Translations under genes and position numbers: made by a program | Assembly: GCA_907165135.1 (NCBI GenBank) | Contig: OU015567.1 | Coordinates: forward strand, 11,723,001-11,787,000 | Source of the DNA: Oikopleura dioica | Lineage: Eukaryota; Chordata; Appendicularia; Copelata; Oikopleuridae | DNA: 64,000 bases | Direction of reading: 5' to 3' | Shown here: in pieces, positions 46,179-57,091 of the stretch | Layout: every line of letters begins with the position of its first letter | Numbering within the stretch: position 1 is the first letter of the stretch | Notes under the pieces: model-generated | What the model was told of the DNA's origin: nothing | The model's input: only the letters and a program-made list of their open reading frames with translations | Databases searched by the model: none

Positions 46179-46487
46179 TCTAGTAAGTTGAAAACTTTGA
46201 TGGTTGTAAGAAGGGCACGGGTGTAACAGATCACGATGACCTGGACGACGGAAAGCCGAGCTAATTAATAGCGGAGGGTTTCAAGACGAAAGGCACCACC
46301 AGATGGTACCCCCGCTCTGACCACTCCATAATCATTCGAGCTGATCCCGGTTAGTTTTGACACCATATGAGAAATTTAAACGGTCAGTTATGATTTTTCG
46401 TGTTGTTCGGCACAGCGGCCGCTCATATTTATATTTATTCCTTCAATAAAAAAGATCCTTCGATGTTCTCATTCAAAAAACGTTCGT

Positions 46488-47620
46488 TTAGTTATTTACA
46501 AAGATTTCATCCGTAACGTGCTTCGGCGCTTCTGGCAGGTTCTTCTTGTGCTCTTCCTTTGCTTCTCTTTCGATGACCTTGTTCATGTAACTCTTGCCCT
46601 TTTGGCCGTAGCCTTGGGCGCGTCTTCGCTCGTTCGGGCTCACATAATCTAGAACACAAATATTCACATCAATCACAAGAGCGAGGATAATAGCAACAAA
46701 TAAAAAAACAATATGCGTATTTTACCTGGATTGAGATAGATCGCTGGCCCCGAAAACGGTCCCTCCTGAATCCTTTGCAAGTTCAGCACCAGTCGCGGTC
46801 CGATTTCAACCGTCTCAGGCTCAAACTTCTGATCCTTGACCTTGTTCGTTCCTTCCAAGATGATCTGATAGTTTCTGATCCAGATTCTGTCGTCGAGGAT
46901 GGAGAAGTTGAGGACGTGGTCGATGAATGGCTGCGATTTGGGGTGATAGCGGGGAGTGCCGAAGACCTGAGTGAACATTTCTTTGATGAGGGCGTAGTGA
47001 GGTTCTTCGTCGAAGTGATGGTCGAAGACGAGCAGGGGGCGAGAGCCCTTTAATAGAAATACTTGGACGGTTGAAGTTTTTTTAATACCTTTAGGCAGTT
47101 TCCTGAAAATTTCAATTCACCCATCGTGTTCAACCCCTCGACATTGAATCGAATCGTCGGCCCTTCATCAACATCAGCCACTGTTATGTAGAGATCCTTC
47201 TTTTTACGCCCTTCAAAATACAGGATTTTCGAGCAGTTCTTCATTTCTGCGATTTCTTTTATGATCGCCTAAATTTTTTGAGATTCACTAGAAATTTATT
47301 GAAAGATGAGTTTTACCCGGTCGTTTTTCTTTTCGAGCTTGACATCGGCTTTGGAATGTGGCATAATGTTTCGAAGGTCTTGCATAAAATGACGAGTTCG
47401 GTAATCTAAGATCAATTGAAAACACTTGATTTCGATGATTTTTCCTACCAAGGCCTCTTGATCCAAAGATCAAGCATCTGGTCTTGTTCTTCCACTTTCC
47501 CTGCGACATGGTAGGCATGTCGTTGACCTCCAATATTTCGCCAAGTGTGGCGCTAATTTCCTCATTTTTCGCCTTCTTCGCGCTGTCAGCATCTGTCACT
47601 TTTTCGCCGTCTCTCTTCAT
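46488..47620 (-). CDS. BRIX1: Ribosome biogenesis protein BRX1
   Basis: A nucleolar Brix-domain protein required for 60S subunit assembly (27S pre-rRNA processing). Visible blocks: KNKTRCLIFGSRGLG then YRTRHFMQDLRNIMPHSK, ILYFEGRKKKDLYITVADV, GPTIRFNVEG, SRPLLVFDHHFDEEPHY, and FTQVFGTPRYHPKSQPFIDH-type sequence through DRIWIRNYQII. The C-terminal Lys-rich tail NKVIEREAKEEHKKNLPEAP ends at 46488. Domain order and length match BRIX1. Exons are joined by short introns near 46700, 47075, 47300 and 47430. Confidence 0.93.
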
Positions 47621-47935
47621 CTCCTCTAATTCTGTTTATCTAAAGCGGTGTCTTGTTAGGCGCGTCTTATTAGTACTGTACGATTCTTTTCTATCTACAG
47701 TCGGGGAGTGGCGCAAAACAGCCAAGAAAAAGGAGCGGCGGGCGACCGAGCACCCTTTTTTGCGTGGGGAGAGATCGAACCAGTCCGACTGCGCCCAATC
47801 AATAGCACAAAATAAGACAGTCAATTGTCTGTCTCCTTGCAGCGCGTTTTTATCGTTTTTCGATAGCTAGATACGGACAGTAAGAACTTTTATACAGGCA
47901 GTGAATATTTCTAATTTCTAGGAACTTTGGTTTGT
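47621..47935. other. 315-bp gap BRX1/RNASEH1
   Basis: Upstream region of BRX1 and 3' region of RNASEH1. It contains a GC-rich stretch (47730-47800) unlike the AT-rich surroundings; no gene or tRNA fold could be supported. Confidence 0.4.
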
Positions 47936-48946
47936 TCACATGTCTTTTGAAAACTCTTCCATGTAAATTTTGTACAGTTTCTTGTGCTCTTCTGCAGCTT
48001 TAACAGCTAGGAAAGAGTTAAAACAATATTCCAATTTGAATAATAAATGTACCCAGCTTATCTGCTTTTTCATTGCCGAGTTCTCCATTGTGGCCCTTGA
48101 CGTGTCTGAATTCAATGTCCACAAAGTTTCTCCGGATGTCGTCTATTTTCTGGAAGATTTCCTGGTGGATAATTGGGCTCTTGTCGTACTTAGTCCACTT
48201 TCCATCCTTCGCAAATCGCTTCCACTTGATTATCCAGACGTCCAGGGCGCTGATGCAGAATTTCGAGTCCGTCCGCACTTCGATTTTTTTGAACCCCTTT
48301 TCTTTCGCATGCCTTAACATTTCCATAATGTGTTTCGACAGTAATTTGCTCACTTGACAGCGGCGAGGATGGCCCTTGCCTCGCCAAAATTGTTCGTCGA
48401 GTATTCATTTTCAAAGCGGTCGTTCGGGATGGAATCCGCTTTCGCCGGGCCCCACCAAACACCTGACCCGCTGAAGCGTAGCCCCTTCTTGTTTTGATTG
48501 CCCGGGCAGGCGCCGTCTGTGTAAACCACATATGTTTCGCCGTCTTTTTTCAGCAAATATCCGTCTTCTGTCTCTTTAAGTGTGTTGTAGGGCTCATAAT
48601 CGGCATCTTTGTCACTCTTGCCTTCTGGATAATCAGACTTTTTATCATCGTTCTTCGATTTTTTGAACTGGTTAAAATTTGGTTTCGCATCTCCTTTTCT
48701 CTTCGAAGGACCATTTTTCCGTTGGGAAGTGCTAAGAATATCATTCTCCTTATCAACTCGTTCTTCTTTGACTGAATCTTCCGTTGATGTTCCACTTCCG
48801 AATTTCTTGACAAAGTCTGAAGCTGCCAATCGATCTGGAAACTTCTTAAATTTCGCGCCACTGAAGCCATTCACATTTGCTTGACATTCTGCCCATGTTA
48901 GATAAACTCCAGGATTTTTGCCTTTTGCGACTGCGTAAAATGGCAT
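47936..48946 (-). CDS. RNASEH1: Ribonuclease H1
   Basis: Degrades RNA in RNA/DNA hybrids, in nucleus and mitochondria. The N-terminal hybrid-binding domain MPFYAVAKGKNPGVYLTWAE through FSGAKFKKFPDRLAASDFV is followed by a Lys/Ser-rich linker and the catalytic domain with VVYTDGACPGN (first Asp), NNFGEARAIL (Glu), EVRTDSKFCISA (Asp) and GELGNEKADKLA (last Asp), so all four DEDD residues are present. Two introns: a 40-nt GTGAGC...TTAAG intron at about 48316-48355, and one after KADKL. The start at 48946 opens directly on the domain, with no mitochondrial presequence seen; an upstream start could add one. A domain-related gene lies 187 bp upstream. Confidence 0.94.
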
Positions 48947-49133
48947 ACTGAAGAGCCTTGATGCAGATTATCACGACTTGGTGCTACTTTACGTGTATGT
49001 GAAGATGTTACGACGAATAAATCTATTTAGCATACATCCATTCAATCTTAAAACTAGAGTGAAAATATTTACTAAGAATTGTAGAAAGTGATGAACTATT
49101 GAAAATTGTGGCAGTAAAATGAGAAGATGCTTT

Positions 49134-49643
49134 TTAGAGAGATTTTTTCGGTTTTCTAGGAGTCAGGAAGAGGGATCTTTTCGCTGTTTTCTCCTCTTTA
49201 GATGCGGATTCGAGATTCTTCCTGAGAGTGGTGAGTTCTTTAGCGATTTTCGACTTTCGGTTTTCGAAAAACTTGATCTTGTTTTGGACAATAGTCTGTT
49301 CCGCCTCAAGTTTATGAATTGAAAGCTTGATTTCTTCGGCTTTGCTCAGAACCTTGCGCCGTTTGGTCAATCTTGGAGTTTCAGGTGTTCTTGAAATCGA
49401 CAAATCACGCGTTGAAACGCATCGTTTTCGCTTATCCGAGAGAACAGGAGTTGAGTTGTCCTGTTCTTTTCGAAGGTACTCGAGTGCGCCTTTGAGCGAC
49501 TTGAATTCTTCAAATCGCGCGCCTGGGTATCCATTAACTTGGGCGTACAGCTCGTCCCAGGTCTGAAAGAGTCCGGTTTTACGACCCACAGCGACTGCGT
49601 AAAACTCCTGCTGCACTGGTAAACTCATTCGCCGCCCGTCCAT
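49134..49643 (-). CDS. Stand-alone RNase H1-type hybrid-binding-domain protein
   Basis: One exon, 169 residues. The N-terminal half (EFYAVAVGRKTGLFQTWDEL, YAQVNGYPGARFEEFKSLKGA) is a clear hybrid-binding domain like that of RNASEH1 next door, keeping FYAV, the W, G.pGA.F and FKS positions. No RNase H catalytic domain follows. Instead there is a basic linker (SRTPETPRLTKRRK) and a predicted coiled coil (EEIKLSIHKLEAEQTIVQNK to LTTLRKNLESASKEE), ending in a basic tail. Most likely a tandem duplicate of RNASEH1 that lost the nuclease; expected to bind RNA/DNA hybrids or dsRNA, but activity is untested. It shares strand with RNASEH1, 187 bp apart. Confidence 0.8.
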   Translation of the reverse strand: MDGRRMSLPVQQEFYAVAVGRKTGLFQTWDELYAQVNGYPGARFEEFKSLKGALEYLRKEQDNSTPVLSDKRKRCVSTRDLSISRTPETPRLTKRRKVLSKAEEIKLSIHKLEAEQTIVQNKIKFFENRKSKIAKELTTLRKNLESASKEEKTAKRSLFLTPRKPKKSL

Positions 49644-49922
49644 ATGGAATAGATAAAAGCAAGATTTCTATAAAAGATTTTCGTTTATTTTCTTTCTAGG
49701 ATTCATTTGAATCGAATTTCATATTTCATTGAATACAGAAAGAGTGTGAAAATAGCAAAAGAAGGCAACAGTATGTTCAGATATGATTCATATCATATGA
49801 TTATGAAATAAACAATCTCAGTCAGGGCGGGATTCAAACAGAGCACTTTTTGAACGTTATGAATTTTTACTTTCCGATTTAGAGCAACGACCCGTGTTAA
49901 GATGGCAAGCTTAAAGATATCA

Positions 49923-51118
49923 TCATAATTTAGTGGGTGGTTTATTATTGTTAGTAAGAGCTTTCTGCTTCACTCGTGTGTTCCATGCGAGTAGATCTTG
50001 TAGCGTGTTGAACCAGTCGTGATCCATGCGGGATACGGTAGGTAACGAATGCTGAGATTGTTGATTAAATTATTTATCGATGAAGAGATCGAGTTTACCT
50101 CTGAAGCCTTGATAATTAAATCTTGATTCTTCTGCAACTCTGGTCCAAGACGTCCATCGAAGCTAACAACGGCGTGTTTCCTCGCCTCAGGAACGACTTT
50201 AATTTTTATTACGGAAGTGGAAGGGACAACGATAGGCCTGAAAGACAACGAATGCGGACAAATAGGAGTGATGAGAATAGCCGGGACGGCTGGATGAACC
50301 ATTCCTGCGCCAGCCGAGAGCGAATACGCGGTTGAACCGGTTGGTGTCGCTATGATGATGCCATCAGCTTGAACTTGCGTGACCAAGTTGTCGTTGACAT
50401 ACAGCTCGAGATTGCTGAGGTAGTGATGAGAGCCGCGATCGACGACGATTTCGTTCAGAGCGGTGTTTGAAACATCGGGCGAGTCGGAGCCCGGAGTAAT
50501 GAGTTCGGCATGCAGTCTGGAGCGAAGAAGAACCTTTGATATACAGTGTTGGCAAATATTAATAGAAGCGTGTAGCGTCTAGGCAGTCTGTTTACCTTCA
50601 TGTTCCCTCCTATCACGTCATTTATGTGTTCTTTGAACTCAGTGAAGTCAAATGGGGTCAAGAACCCAAGCGATCCCAAGTTGAAAGACATCACGGGAGG
50701 AATACACGAGGGAAACAAGGAGGAAGCGTAAAGCAGGGTTCCATCGCCACCGAGGCAAACAACGAAATCGATCTTTTCCGAGATCTTTTCGAACCCCGTC
50801 ATGCCTTGAAAGACTTTCAATTCTGATTTGATCTCTTCGAACTTCTCAGAATGCTCTGACGATGAAATATCATCATCTGTTAATGTTTTTTCTTCCACAA
50901 AGACAAACATGTTCTTTTCTTTCAAGAGCTAAATCGGATAGTAAAAACAATTTCTAAAACAATTTTACCCATTCCGCAAGTTCAACGAAGGGTCCAACAG
51001 TATCGTAATGGAGCTTTCGAATAACCAAGACAGAATCAGGCGACACTTCCCATTCCATCCTGCCCTTCGAACTGATCTTTTCTCGATTATGAAAATTTTC
51101 AAGTCCAAGTGGAGGCAT
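49923..51118 (-). CDS. NADK: NAD kinase
   Basis: Phosphorylates NAD+ to NADP+ (cytosolic type). It begins MPPLGLENFHNREKISSKGR and continues VLVIRKLHYDTVGPFVELAEW; a 40-nt intron is followed by LLKEKNMFVFVEEKTL. The catalytic motifs VVCLGGDGTLLYASSLF and FNLGSLGFLTPFDF are present, then NEIVVDRG, DGIIIATPTGSTAYSLSAGAG, HSLSFRPIVVPS and VSFDGR. A 46-nt intron (about 50053-50098) leads to the last exon DHDWFNTLQDLLAWNTRVKQ, which matches the NADK C-terminus; stop at 49923. It is shorter at the N-terminus than vertebrate NADK. A small plus-strand gene lies head to head. Confidence 0.92.
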
Positions 51119-51304
51119 TTCAATTTATGGGTGGATGATAATAATGAGAACGCTCTTTTATGATGTGAAAAAAGGCACCTTGCTTCCTAGACAAACAACA
51201 AATAGTCTATTCAAGTGTAATGTAATATTACTAATGTTCCATTAATCAGAATCTTCTAGGCCGTCCATGAGAAACGTTTCATAGTCGAAGAAATTGAACA
51301 ATAG

Positions 51305-51781
51305 GGCGATTAAGTAGTGCAAAGAAAGCTAGCTCTAACCGAGACCTGAGGAGAACTCAGAGTAGGCATGATATTGACATGACGCCCATGCCGGGAGGGT
51401 CGCCTATGGGCAGTCCCAGTTGGCTTTTACAGGGTCAAGATATGAATCAACAACGGATGAGTTCACTTGACAATGTGGAGATGGTGGTCGGTTTTTCTTT
51501 TAAGAGTGCTCGAGTCACAGAATACAGGCGGGCTATTACTTCTCTCCAGTAAAAAGATTTTTATGAGCCCTTCTTAGGGCTTTTTGAAGCTATGAATTCT
51601 ATTCAAGTGTTTATTTTGTCTGCCGAAAATGTCTAGAGTCCTGTAAAATCAAAACCGACCAACACCCCTTCAGATTAATATTCATCCTTATTCAGTAATC
51701 ATTGACCCCTAATCAAAGGTAAATGCTCCATTACAAACCCAGCCCGGTCCGACCGATATCTATGCTGAAATTTATAACTAA
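51305..51781 (+). CDS. Small unknown gene, Ser/Met/Gln-rich, ends in tyrosine motif
   Basis: Two exons, 51305-51483 and 51719-51781, join in phase across a 235-nt GT-AG intron. The first exon follows a typical AATAG acceptor and has no ATG at its start; translation may begin at an ATG in the frame TPMPGGSPMGSPSWLLQGQD or in an unseen exon. The product continues NQQRMSSLDNVEMVNAPLQTQPGPTD-type sequence and ends IYAEIYN. No family recognised. The terminal IYAEIY resembles a phosphotyrosine docking motif, which is only a suggestion. It is divergent from NADK, so the 186-bp gap would hold both promoters. Confidence 0.45.
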
Positions 51782-51903
51782 AAATCATTTTCGTAATCGT
51801 AAATAAATAGAATCAGGCAGGGTTCTGGAAATCTCTCCAAAAAGGACATAAAATACAGTAGATGAAGATCTACAAATCACGTTGATCTACAGTGTGGTAA
51901 TCT

Positions 51904-53775
51904 TTAGTCAAGTTTGACACAAATCTTGCCAATTGATTTCTTGGAGTAAAGATAATCAACTCCATCAGGAATGGCTTCGATTCCCTGCAAATTTGGGCCG
52001 AAGTCAACTTTGCTCGAGATTGCGCCGCTATCGACAAGACGCACAAGATTTTGATAAGCATCGGACATCAGGTGAGGGTAGTGCATCAAGAAAAAACCGT
52101 TCATGGAGGCGGATTTGGTTAGGAGTTTGACAGGAATCACGGACGCTGAACAATATTGAATTCTTTGTCGTTGTTGTTTGGCTTTTAGTAAAATAAAGAT
52201 GAATTACCATAAGAATTTTTTGGCCGGAAATTTTTTTTGCGAGTTATCACTATATTCTGAAAGCCCATATCAGAATTAGTGGATTCCCAAAATTCTAGCG
52301 CCCGATGACGTCATTATGACGTCAGAAAAGATGATAAAATCATCAAGATAGGCAAAACTTTTTAACCGTTTTTGAGAGGGTTCTTGTTTGAAATTCGTGT
52401 TTTTCTTTTCAGAATATTGTTCAGCATGAAAAACTGAATAATCACCCGACATTAAACCGTCCGATATCGTAGTTAACCGACCGGTAATTTCGCCAGTTAA
52501 AAATAAAACCGGTCGGTTCGATGAAATTTTGCTGGGTGATTGTTCAGTTTTTCATGCTGAACAAGATTCCAAAAAGAAAAAATTGAATTTAAAACAAAAT
52601 CCATGTCAAAAACGGTTAAAAAGTTTCATCATTTGGGGCCTTTTTTTAACCTTAAATCATCATAAATGACGTCATAATGACGTCATTAGGCGCTAGAAAT
52701 TTGGGAATCCACTAATTCTGATGCGGGCTTTCACAATATAGTGATAACTCGAAAAGAAATTTTCTGCCAAAAAAATTCTTATGGTAATTCATCTAAACAT
52801 GAGTTAGATTTATTAATCGATTTCCTGTGGATATTGCTTTGCAGGTATGATTCTATAATTCTGTCTGGTGAGATTACTTGAGGCTCGTCTTGGTGGCCGC
52901 GTGCGAATTCCTCGTACGATTGATCGTTTACCTTGCGGGGACACGCCTCGAGCCATTCCACCCTTCTCCAAGTAGCTTGAGATAAATCCGATTTGAACAC
53001 ATTTGCCAGCAGTTGCCAAATTGTCAATAACAGAGTCGAGAACTTTTCCACCAACACTTTCGTAAGCCACGTTGACGCCGCTCGGGGCGAGTTCTGGCAA
53101 TGCCACGCCTAGTTTCTCTTCGGAAAGATTGATCACGTGCGTAGCGCCAATGCTCTTGAGAAAGTCGGCCTTCTTTTGATTAGAGCAAGTCGCAATGACT
53201 TTGCTCGCGCCGGAGTGAGCGAGCAACTGGGTCGCAAACTGGCCAGTGCCACCAGCAGCGGCAGTAACGAGACCGACTCTTGGAGGCTTGCTTGAAGCAT
53301 CCTTCTTGAAAACGTCGACTCCGTTGACATTCAGAGAAATTGCTGCGGTCAGGCCTGAAACCAAAAGGGGAATGTATTTTGGGTCGGCAGTGGGGACCGG
53401 AAACACTAAAATAATACTTGAAAGAAAGATCGAAAAGAAAGTATCGTTACCTTTGGAAGTGGTGTGATAGTCGGAGAATGCGCCGTATTCCATGTAGCAC
53501 ACGTGATCTCCTTCTTTTGCCATCGCTTTAGGTCCTGCTGCAACGACTGTTCCTACAGCTTCGAATCCGCAAGGAAAAGGAGGTTGCACTCCAGGCATGT
53601 ATGCGCCAGAAGTAAAGTTAACATCAGACGCGTTGATTCCAACAGCGTGATTCTTAATGACCATTTCTCGACCGCTGGGTTCCGCAAGTGGCACTTCTTG
53701 AAGAGCTACTGACTCGCGAAAGTTCTGAGATAACTTTTGGACTAGCCATTGCCGAGTTACTCTAGGCAAGCTCAT
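51904..53775 (-). CDS. PTGR3: Zinc-type alcohol dehydrogenase-like oxidoreductase (ZADH2/PTGR3-like)
   Basis: An NADPH-dependent medium-chain reductase; PTGR3/ZADH2 reduces 15-keto-prostaglandins. It starts MSLPRVTRQWLVQKL and contains VIKNHAVGINASDVNFTSGAY and PFPCGFEAVGTVVAAG, the cofactor loop LVTAAAGGTGQFATQLLAH, KVIATCSNQKKADFLKSIGA, YESVGGKVLDSVIDNLAT and GFISSYLEKG. After an intron of about 0.8 kb it resumes SVIPVKLLTKSASMNGFFLM and ends SKKSIGKICVKLD. The long intron is mostly a palindromic element (52198-52793). There is no catalytic zinc-site Cys/His set, as usual for quinone-reductase-like members. The TFIIH p44 stop lies 121 bp upstream on the same strand. Confidence 0.88.
52198..52793. 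mobile_element. Palindromic foldback MITE in PTGR3 intron
   Basis: 596 bp, inverted repeat almost throughout: GATGAATTACCATAAGAATT at the left tip and its complement at the right. The arms contain GACGTCATTATGACGTCA, and the loop is CCGGTCGGTT-rich. Flanked by the direct repeat TAAA (52194-52197, 52794-52797). No coding capacity. Confidence 0.82.
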
Positions 53776-53896
53776 TCTGAATAAAGTCAAGTTTAGGCCA
53801 AGGGTTAAATTAAGCGTTCATTGTTTCGGCAGTTGGCTCAGCCACGCGGAAAAGTTCAAGTTCTCTCGTTCTCAAATTATTGGACATCTATTGGTT

Positions 53897-55236
53897 TTAA
53901 ATACAGCCAGGGCAGGAGTGCAGATGATCATCTATGAAGCCGTCACAATCGCCACACAGGGAGCTCTGGCACTTGTCGCAGACGACAAATTGTCGACCCT
54001 GCTCAACAGTAGAAGGAGCGAAATTGCAGCCGACGCAGGGTTTGATCTGATCGAACTGACTGCGCTCGAGCTCAAGATCGATCTCTTCGTCTTTCTGCTC
54101 CGGAATAGAAGGCGTAACTGTTGACGGAGGAAAGAGGTGATGGTAGCACCGAGCGAGATGAGCTGCAGAAACGAGGGATAACCTGCAGACGTCACATAAC
54201 GTTGGGATTGCTAGAATGTGGTATTTTTGATCATTTGGCCTCTCGATATACCTTTAACTCTTGTTCTGCACTGGGGGCAAATATATTTATCATCTGTTTC
54301 TTTCTGTGGGAATCCCATCTTCACTAGAACACCCTGTCTGGCAGACGACTCAACAGGCGGCCTCGTCAGCTCCTCAAGCTTGTCGGAAATGTCGATAGGA
54401 TCAAGAGGCACAAAATACTTTCCATCAGTCCGCTCTGTCAGCTTCTTCCAAATATTCACTTCTGCCGAGAGAGACACAACGGAGCAACGAATTCCTCCAT
54501 TTGCCACTGTAAAAAAAGTAAATATTAATTCAAGTACTCATCTAAAAAAACTGTCGTACCCGTCTCAATGGTCGAAAATGGACTCGTAACATCGATGGTG
54601 TTTAACGATCCGACAACGAAAATAATCTCCCGATTTGAGTGATCGCCGACTGCGGAGAGCATCGATTTCGCTGCCGCGATTCCGTTTACCATTGAACACT
54701 GTCCACCCGTTTTGAAACCCTTCACTTCGATGTCTTTTAACGCGTTGAGCAAGCGCGCTTCGGATCCCCCAAGAGGAACTAGAAAGCACCTTCATCAACC
54801 ATTCTGTGTAACCAAGTCAACATACCCACAATATTAGCTCGTTTATTCTGCAGAATAACAAGTGCAAGCTGGCCAAGCGGACATGCTGCGAAAAACTTGG
54901 GAACAAACTCTTTCAAACTTCGTATCGCGCATCCAGCTCTATTCGGATAGCGATCTATCCGAAGATCGGGATCTGCCATCGAACGTGACAAGTCAAGCGC
55001 CAAAACACAATGCCTAGATTTATTTTTATAGAGGCACTTTCCACCGACTGCAGCTACCTGACGATGTGGATACGCTTTCCCGCTTCTTGGGCCAGCCGTT
55101 TCTTGGCAAAGAGCCGTTTTGCCGCGGAAGAACCGGAGATTAATGCACCAGTATCATCCTCTCTGAGCGCCTCCCAGGTTCTCTCATACCCTCCTTCCCA
55201 ACGATAACCACTATGTTTGTCTCCACCTTCATCCAT
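53897..55236 (-). CDS. GTF2H2: TFIIH subunit p44
   Basis: A core TFIIH subunit that stimulates XPD helicase in transcription and nucleotide excision repair. The N-terminus MDEGGDKHSGYRWEGGYERT and TWEALREDDTGAL matches human p44. The von Willebrand A domain starts HCVLALDLSRSMADPDLRID; later GGQCSMVNGIAAAKSML, NREIIFVVGSLNTID, IRCSVVSLSAEVNIW, and VLVKMGFPQKETDDKYICPQ. The C-terminal zinc-binding region has CPQCRTRV, PTLCDVCRLSLVSAAHLARC-type sequence, YHHLFPP, VGCNF and CDKCQSSLCGDCDGFIDDHL, ending SCPGCI, a RING-like C4C4 arrangement. Short introns throughout. Confidence 0.94.
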
Positions 55237-55491
55237 CAGTCTGAAGGTGTTTTCAAGTTTATTCAGAATCGGAGAAAAGCACAGATATAATAATCCTACT
55301 GTATAAATAATTAAAACATGACAGGCATTATTCGATAAGGGGTTATGATTCATAACTTATGAATACTTCGCTAAAAAGATGACTATTTCTAGCCTATTGC
55401 ACCGTTGAAAATTGAACTAATTTTTTGTTTGTTTGGGAGTTTCTGGGAAGACACTTGTGGGCTGAAACGTTTTTCAGTTGTCGAATTCGAT

Positions 55492-56401
55492 TTAGAGTTC
55501 ATCTTGCTTGGAGAAGTATTTGACCTTGTCGTTAGGGTTGGGGATGATGGTAGCTTTGCCTGGCTTCCATCCGGCTGGGCAGACCTCTCCGTGCTTGTCG
55601 ACGTACTGGAAGGCTTGGACGAGTCGAAGGGTTTCGTCGACATCGCTACGAAAAAATATTATATTAGTGCTGAATACACCGTTGATATCTTACCGGCCGA
55701 CTGGGAGATCGTTGATGGTAATTTGTCGGATGACCTGATCAGGATCGATGATGAAAAGACCTCGGAGAGTGATTCCTTGATCCTCAAGAAGAACACCATA
55801 GTCACGCGAGATCGATTTGGTCAAGTCTGATACAAGAGGGATGTTCATCTTTCCGAGACCACCTTCTTTTCGTGGAGTCTTGGTCCAGGCAAGATGGGTA
55901 AAGTGAGAGTCAACAGAAGCGGCAACGACTTCGGCGCCAATGGCTCGGAATTCTTCGACTCGGTCGCTAAAATCGGTGAAAAATTGAAGGTCTAAGGGGA
56001 CGAGCTACCTGAAGGCGATAATTTCAGTGGGGCAGACAAATGTGAAGTCGAGGGGATAGAAGAAGAAGACAAGGTACTTGCCCTTGTAATCAGAGAGCGA
56101 GACCTGCTGGAAATCACCGTCAACGACAGCTTCGGCAGTAAATGCTGGAGCAGGCTTGCCAATGGCAGCCTAAAACACTTTGAGCCTTTCAATTTTCAAT
56201 GGAGTACTGAAATGAGTACAAATTCTTATGATAACTGAGTAAATTTAATCCCTACACATCACCTAAACTTACAGTATGAGTCTTAATCTTTCGTGACTTC
56301 TTTATTCGCAAAATTTGAGCTTCATAATCTAAACTTTAAGCTCCTACCTTGAGATCTCCAACGGCAGCGGCCAAAGCAACAAAAATCGAGAGCAACTTCA
56401 T
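55492..56401 (-). CDS. PRDX4: Secretory-pathway 2-Cys peroxiredoxin (PRDX4-like) ending QDEL
   Basis: A typical 2-Cys peroxiredoxin that reduces H2O2. Exon 1 encodes a signal peptide ([18 protein letters not shown]). The mature domain has [20 protein letters not shown], the peroxidatic Cys in [55 protein letters not shown] and the resolving Cys in [12 protein letters not shown]. The protein then ends YFSKQDEL: the usual YFSK tail has been converted to a KDEL-type ER retention signal. The signal peptide plus retention tail argue for an ER-resident enzyme of the PRDX4 type; vertebrate PRDX4 lacks such a tail. Introns near 55650, 55990 and 56171-56347. Confidence 0.92.
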
Positions 56402-57091
56402 TCTGATGCAAAAAATCATCATCAAAAAGTTTTTTTGTGAATTGCATAAATGCTCTTTATAAATATAAAAAAGGCGTTGATTGCGAGTTTGTTTGTTCTA
56501 AATTTTAAGAAATGATTTCTTACAATGGCGGGTCTAGCAAGAATAAGGATTTTGGATAGTGTTAGATCGAGGAGGATAGGCAAGAATATTGTCGTCGGTG
56601 ATAAATATATTTTAGGACCGACTCAAAAATTAATCATTTTTCTCAAATAACCAGTTGCGGCTTCTGTTAGATAAGATTATTATTTATAATTAAGATAATC
56701 TAAATAGATTCAATAATCCTTTGAATCTAATTCCGAATAGATCATTTTCTGCAACTTATAAAAATAAAATAACGAGAATAAATTGAAAACGATGATAAAA
56801 GTCTCTTTTATAATTGAAGAATATCGGCACAGCAATGAAAATATAAAGAAAGACTCAATTGCACTTAGATTATAAAGACGCGAAGGTAAAAAGCGTTTCA
56901 AGTGAGGTGAGAATTGTTCAAGAACACACAATGATAAAATAAAGTATAAAAACCAGCGCGTTTTATCTGAGTTTTAGGTCATAAGTGCGCAGATGATAAG
57001 ATAGGTTTTGAACAGTGAGGAAATAAATTAATTCCCGAAAACTGTCGTCTCAGACCAAGAAAGAAAAGCAATCAAGGGGAGATGCCCTTAA
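56402..57091. other. 690-bp gap upstream of the peroxiredoxin gene
   Basis: AT-rich, no convincing frame. It probably contains the peroxiredoxin promoter; the TTAA-flanked element begins at its distal end. Confidence 0.45.

Noticed and set aside
47740-47800. GC-rich stretch with GGTTCGATC on the minus strand, suggestive of a tRNA T-arm
   Set aside because: The flanking bases do not form a T stem, and no acceptor or anticodon arm could be paired.
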